A DNA stretch of 38,478 nt, taken from IMG/VR virus record IMGVR_UViG_3300027337_000007, positions 1-38,478 of that record; one strand, given 5' to 3'. Within the stretch, counting starts at the first letter, position 1. Every line of letters starts with the position of its first letter. The position numbers and the translations under genes are program-made. Below, piece by piece: positions 35,645 through 38,478 of the stretch. The notes beneath the pieces were generated by a model. It did no database searches and was not told where the DNA came from. It saw only the letters and a program-made list of their open reading frames with translations. Origin of the DNA: a virus.

Positions 35645-36534
35645 TCATTATCAAGCCGATTCTGATTAACGAAACAACTCTGTTTGACAGTAATGTGCCG
35701 GAAGACGAATACCCGATGTGGGTTAGTGGGCAAAATACTAACATCGGAGACTACAGGATATATGAGCATCGCATTTATCTAAATTACACCGGCAACGAAA
35801 GCCACACAACGCCGCCGCCTGACCAGCCCGATCATTGGCAAGACCAAGGCGCAACGAATCGCTATCGTCTGTTTGATCAGTCAGTCAGCAACCCGACAAC
35901 CAATAGCGGAACGATTGACTTCACGCTAAGGCTGGGCGCAAACGCCAACGCCGTGACACTATTCAATGTCAGCGCGGCATCGGTTCGCGTCATCATGACA
36001 GATCCGATTGATGGCGTTGTCTATGACCGCACCATCATGCTGACAGATTACACCGCCATTATTGATTGGTACGCCTATCAGTTTGAGCCAGTGGGCGAGC
36101 GAGAAAACGAGACGACGTTCCTAGACCTGCCAACCTATGCAGCTGCTGACATCCGCGTCATTGTCGATGCCGGCGCTGGCATTGCGTCGTGCGGTGAGGT
36201 GGTCGTTGGATCGCAGAAAAAGATCGGGACGGCGAACTTCGGAACGGCGATTGAGATCATCGACTTCTCGCGCAAAGAGACAGATCAATTCGGCAATGTC
36301 ATCATTGTTGAGCGCAAGTTCTCGAAAGCCGCAGACTACGATGTGACGATTCAGACGATGGGATTGGCTCAGGTGCAGAAGTTCATGGCGCTGATTCGTG
36401 CAACACCTTGCGTATTTATTGGCGATGAAGATCGTGACGAAACCATCGTTTATGGGTTCTATAAGTCATTCAAGCCGGTGATCAGTGGGCCGGTGGTATC
36501 ATCCTGCAATCTACGCGTTGAGGGGCTGACCTGA
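35641..36534 (+). CDS. Distal tail protein with N-terminal aromatic binding module
   Basis: The 297-residue product begins with a small module (EDEYPMWVSGQNTNIGDYRI, YEHRIYLNYTGNESHTTPPP and DHWQDQGATNRYRLFDQSV). It resembles short carbohydrate- or chitin-binding repeats with W, GDY and W-D-G-NRY positions. The remainder is predicted beta-sandwich, with DRTIMLTDYTAIIDWYAYQF and KFSKAADYDVTIQTMGLAQV. It follows the tape measure with an ATGA overlap, where distal tail or tail-tip proteins are normally found. Exact function is unproven. Confidence 0.68.
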   Translation: MIIIKPILINETTLFDSNVPEDEYPMWVSGQNTNIGDYRIYEHRIYLNYTGNESHTTPPPDQPDHWQDQGATNRYRLFDQSVSNPTTNSGTIDFTLRLGANANAVTLFNVSAASVRVIMTDPIDGVVYDRTIMLTDYTAIIDWYAYQFEPVGERENETTFLDLPTYAAADIRVIVDAGAGIASCGEVVVGSQKKIGTANFGTAIEIIDFSRKETDQFGNVIIVERKFSKAADYDVTIQTMGLAQVQKFMALIRATPCVFIGDEDRDETIVYGFYKSFKPVISGPVVSSCNLRVEGLT

Positions 36535-37130
36535 TGGCATATCCATCTGTTACACCACTGCCGGCAACACCCAGCCGAGTTGGCGATCCTGACAATTTCG
36601 GCGGCGAGGCTCAGGTCTTTCTTGCTGCATTTACCACATGGCGCACACAGTCAAACTCGTTTGCCTCTTACCTGAATACGCTGCCGTTTAATCAGTACAA
36701 CTGGGGCACGCTGGTGCAGGTCAATCCGGCGCATGTGCCTGTTGCGGAAATACCTGCCAGGCCTTCCGTTGCGATGCCTGGGCTTGCCTTTGCTTCAGCC
36801 GCAGACACGGTATGGATGGGACTGCAATCGCTCTCTGTCATGCAGAACTCGCTGGGCGCATATGCTGATATATTGTCAGGATTTAGTGAGGCGATGGCAT
36901 TTGTTGCAGATGTGACGCGCCCAGCCATTGGATTGCTGACTACTAACCCAGCACGCGGCCAGTCGCAATCCGTATTCAATTCAAACTCAACTGCATTCTA
37001 CGAATCGGTGGCAGTGTACGCGCAATCCGCTGACGCACTGTCATCTTGGTTTTATGAGATAATTTCACCTGATAACTACGGATTAATCGGTGATCCAATC
37101 ACCCTATCCGAAGACTGGGGTACTTTGTAA
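36534..37130 (+). CDS. Tail-tip associated protein (198 aa)
   Basis: The product begins YPSVTPLPATPSRVGDPDNF then GGEAQVFLAAFTTWRTQSNS. This 'P--PSR-DP-NF---A--FLAA-P-W----N' start is typical of proteins next to phage tail fibres in Proteobacteria. The rest is helical and likely part of a tail-tip or fibre-attachment complex. It overlaps both neighbours (TGATG and TAATG). Confidence 0.68.
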   Translation: MAYPSVTPLPATPSRVGDPDNFGGEAQVFLAAFTTWRTQSNSFASYLNTLPFNQYNWGTLVQVNPAHVPVAEIPARPSVAMPGLAFASAADTVWMGLQSLSVMQNSLGAYADILSGFSEAMAFVADVTRPAIGLLTTNPARGQSQSVFNSNSTAFYESVAVYAQSADALSSWFYEIISPDNYGLIGDPITLSEDWGTL

Positions 37131-37849
37131 TGGCAAAAACCGTACAACTCAAGCGAGGCACTACCGCACAAGTCAATGCCTACACAGGTCCGGTTGGTGA
37201 GATCGTCGTTGATACCGACAAAGACCTTCCGGTAGTAATGGACGGCGTGCAAATTGGCGGGTTCGCAGTAGCGGCTCGTGCCAATGTTGACGGCTCAGTA
37301 TCTGAAATAAATCGCACAGGAACAGTGACGCGTACAACATCGGCGGATGGGCTTGATACCAGTAAGCGCAAACGAGCGTCGTCGGCAGGCAGTGCTACGG
37401 ACGCATCATTTCAGGTTGTTGATACTAACAATGGCCTATTCGCACCAGCGGATAATGCTGTCGGCTTGACGGTAAATGGTGCTGAAAGAATGCGTGTTGA
37501 TTCTGGCGCAAACTTCTCCCGCGTAATCCCCGGTGGCACAACACTATATCCAGACTTTGCTTGTCGGGCTTGGGCAAATTTCGATGGTGCTGCTGCTACG
37601 CCTGTCGCGCCACGCGCAGCCGGGAACATCTCTAGTATCGTTAGAACCGCGACAGGGGTTTTCACCGTGACGATGGCAGCCCCGCTACCAGATGCAGCGT
37701 ATGCGGCTTTATGTGGAGGACAAAACGGAACTAATACCTTTGCCGGAGTCATTCAGCCCATTAGCTCATCGCAATTTCAGCTTGTGACGCAGAACGCCGG
37801 AGGCACAGACATTAACTACCCTAATTCCTACTTCGCTATATTTAGGTAA
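37130..37849 (+). CDS. Tail fibre, probable receptor-binding protein
   Basis: The 239-residue product starts TVQLKRGTTAQVNAYTGPVG and continues EIVVDTDKDLPVVMDGVQIG, the N-terminal fibre domain related to the major tropism determinant start. A middle beta region includes NGLFAPADNAVGLTVNGAER, and the C-terminal domain (ARAWANFDGAAATPVAPRAA-like, then VFTVTMAAPLPDAAYAALCG) resembles fibre tip domains. It is the most likely host receptor binder on the tail. The following small gene may be its assembly helper. Confidence 0.78.
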   Translation: MAKTVQLKRGTTAQVNAYTGPVGEIVVDTDKDLPVVMDGVQIGGFAVAARANVDGSVSEINRTGTVTRTTSADGLDTSKRKRASSAGSATDASFQVVDTNNGLFAPADNAVGLTVNGAERMRVDSGANFSRVIPGGTTLYPDFACRAWANFDGAAATPVAPRAAGNISSIVRTATGVFTVTMAAPLPDAAYAALCGGQNGTNTFAGVIQPISSSQFQLVTQNAGGTDINYPNSYFAIFR

Positions 37850-37854
37850 AAATC

Positions 37855-38232
37855 ATGTATAACTTCATTTTCCACAACCCATTAGATGAATCAATATGCG
37901 TTGGAATTCCAATGGAAGACCTTCCTGTTTCCGAGGTGGCGAAAAAGTGCGTACCTTTCGGTGTGCCATTCTTGATTATTGAAAACAACGAATTACCAAG
38001 CGCGGAGACACAATCCGCATGGGAAGCCAACTTCAGCAGTCCAGACGGAGTTGGCATGGGGCCGCAACGCTGGTTTATTGCTCAGGCTGAAACTAAGTTA
38101 GCTGAGCTTGCTGCCGTCGAAATAACTGACGAACTAGACATTGACCAGCACAACGCCGAAGTTACTCGACAGAACGCCCTCATCGCTCAAATGAAAGCCG
38201 AAGTCCTCCAGATTGAAGGAGTAGCCCTGTGA
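37855..38232 (+). CDS. Hypothetical protein after tail fibre, possible fibre chaperone
   Basis: The 125-residue product begins MYNFIFHNPLDESICVGIPM and has a helical C-terminal half (FIAQAETKLAELAAVEITDE, NAEVTRQNALIAQMKAEVLQ). Short proteins with a beta N-terminus and helical C-terminus after a fibre gene often act in fibre folding. No tail-fibre-assembly family motif is certain here. AGGTAA precedes the ATG. The gene overlaps the next one by GTGA. Confidence 0.6.
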   Translation: MYNFIFHNPLDESICVGIPMEDLPVSEVAKKCVPFGVPFLIIENNELPSAETQSAWEANFSSPDGVGMGPQRWFIAQAETKLAELAAVEITDELDIDQHNAEVTRQNALIAQMKAEVLQIEGVAL

Positions 38233-38414
38233 TTACGATCAATGCCGAAAAGCTACGCGAACTAAAAAACGCCAAGGCCAAGCAGAGTCGTCAAGCAGCT
38301 TTTGCCGCCGAACTTGACCCGCTGACGATGAAAGCCGCAAGGGGCGAGGCTACCCAGCAAGAACTCATCGACAAAGCCGCTGACATTCGCGCTCGCTTTC
38401 CGTATCAGGAGTAA
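38229..38414 (+). CDS. Small helical late protein (61 aa, GTG start)
   Basis: The gene starts with GTG overlapping the previous stop (GTGA at 38229-38232) and ends three bases before the endolysin start. The product begins MITINAEKLRELKNAKAKQS and continues RQAAFAAELDPLTMKAARGE, an entirely helical and Ala/Lys-rich sequence. No family is recognised. It could belong to the fibre or to the lysis group. A partial copy is at 1-63 because of the contig overlap. Confidence 0.65.
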   Translation: MITINAEKLRELKNAKAKQSRQAAFAAELDPLTMKAARGEATQQELIDKAADIRARFPYQE

Positions 38415-38478
38415 GCGATGAAAACATCAGATCGCGGCATCGAACTCATCAAGTCTTTTGAAGGCTGCAAGCTCCAGA
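38352..38478. repeat. Right copy of 127-bp terminal direct repeat
   Basis: Identical to bases 1-127. See the left copy. Joining the ends gives a 38,351-bp circle with uninterrupted genes across the joint. Confidence 0.95.
38418..38478 (+). CDS. 5' end of endolysin gene (partial duplicate of 67-549)
   Basis: The window ends 61 bases into a second copy of the endolysin gene, up to the codons after MKTSDRGIELIKSFEGCK. It is cut by the contig end and should not be counted as a second gene. Confidence 0.9.
   Translation, partial: MKTSDRGIELIKSFEGCKLQ

Noticed and set aside
1-38478. CRISPR arrays, tRNA genes, integrase/att sites and insertion sequences
   Set aside because: I found no evenly spaced palindromic repeats with unique spacers, no cloverleaf with a CCA-type end, no tyrosine or serine recombinase, and no transposase. 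The repeats at 15835-16130 are short iterons without spacers of constant length.

Overview
This window is a near-complete genome of a tailed bacteriophage (Caudoviricetes) with siphovirus gene content: a 1368-residue tape measure, a tail-tube protein, tail-completion proteins, and no sheath or baseplate genes of the contractile type. The first 127 bases are repeated exactly as the last 127 bases. The contig therefore closes on itself, and the unique length is 38,351 bp. No integrase, excisionase or full-length repressor is visible, so a virulent lifestyle is more likely than a temperate one (inference). The families seen (DUF4055 portal, Mu-F-like head protein, DUF3310, a 'HTPGPW' protein, RecE-like exonuclease with SSB) are typical of phages of Proteobacteria. 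The host cannot be named from the sequence alone.

Layout. (1) 67-1159 (+): lysis genes (GH24 endolysin, a coiled-coil membrane protein, a small holin-like protein), which are the end of the late operon. (2) 1204-11161 (-): a long leftward early operon. It starts near 11161 with a RecE-like exonuclease, an OB-like protein and SSB. A membrane protein, an SF2 helicase, an N4/N6 DNA methyltransferase and a short m5C-type methyltransferase follow. It ends in a train of about 18 small genes of mostly unknown role, nearly all joined by ATGA, TAATG, TGATG or GTGA overlaps. (3) 11162-11275: a divergent control region. (4) 11276-15821 (+): a Cro-like regulator, a DEAH helicase, a VRR-NUC nuclease, a small zinc protein and a primase-helicase. 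(5) 15822-16157: a non-coding iteron region with a perfect DnaA box and an A+T-rich core, the likely replication origin. (6) 16210-38414 (+), continuing across the contig ends into the lysis genes: terminase, portal, capsid-associated fibre-like proteins, Mu-F-like head protein, an HNH endonuclease island, scaffold, capsid, head-tail connectors, tail tube, chaperones, tape measure and tail tip/fibre genes.

Regulation. The late operon has several internal extended -10 promoters (TGnTAnnAT) at 16152, 18924, 25434, 26269, 30050 and 31505, plus a -35/-10 promoter at 17994. Most are followed by short dyads or hairpins immediately upstream of the start codon. An 11-bp motif, CCG-N5-CGG (commonest form CCGTTCGTCGG), recurs at seven sites and sits over the -35 region of two late promoters. 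A predicted three-way junction lies between the tail-tube gene and the tail chaperone gene.

Points of most interest are the iteron origin, the CCG-N5-CGG motif family, the methyltransferase/methyltransferase/helicase cluster, the three-way junction, a beta-helix spike encoded inside the head module, and a calcium-loop-like insertion in the endolysin.
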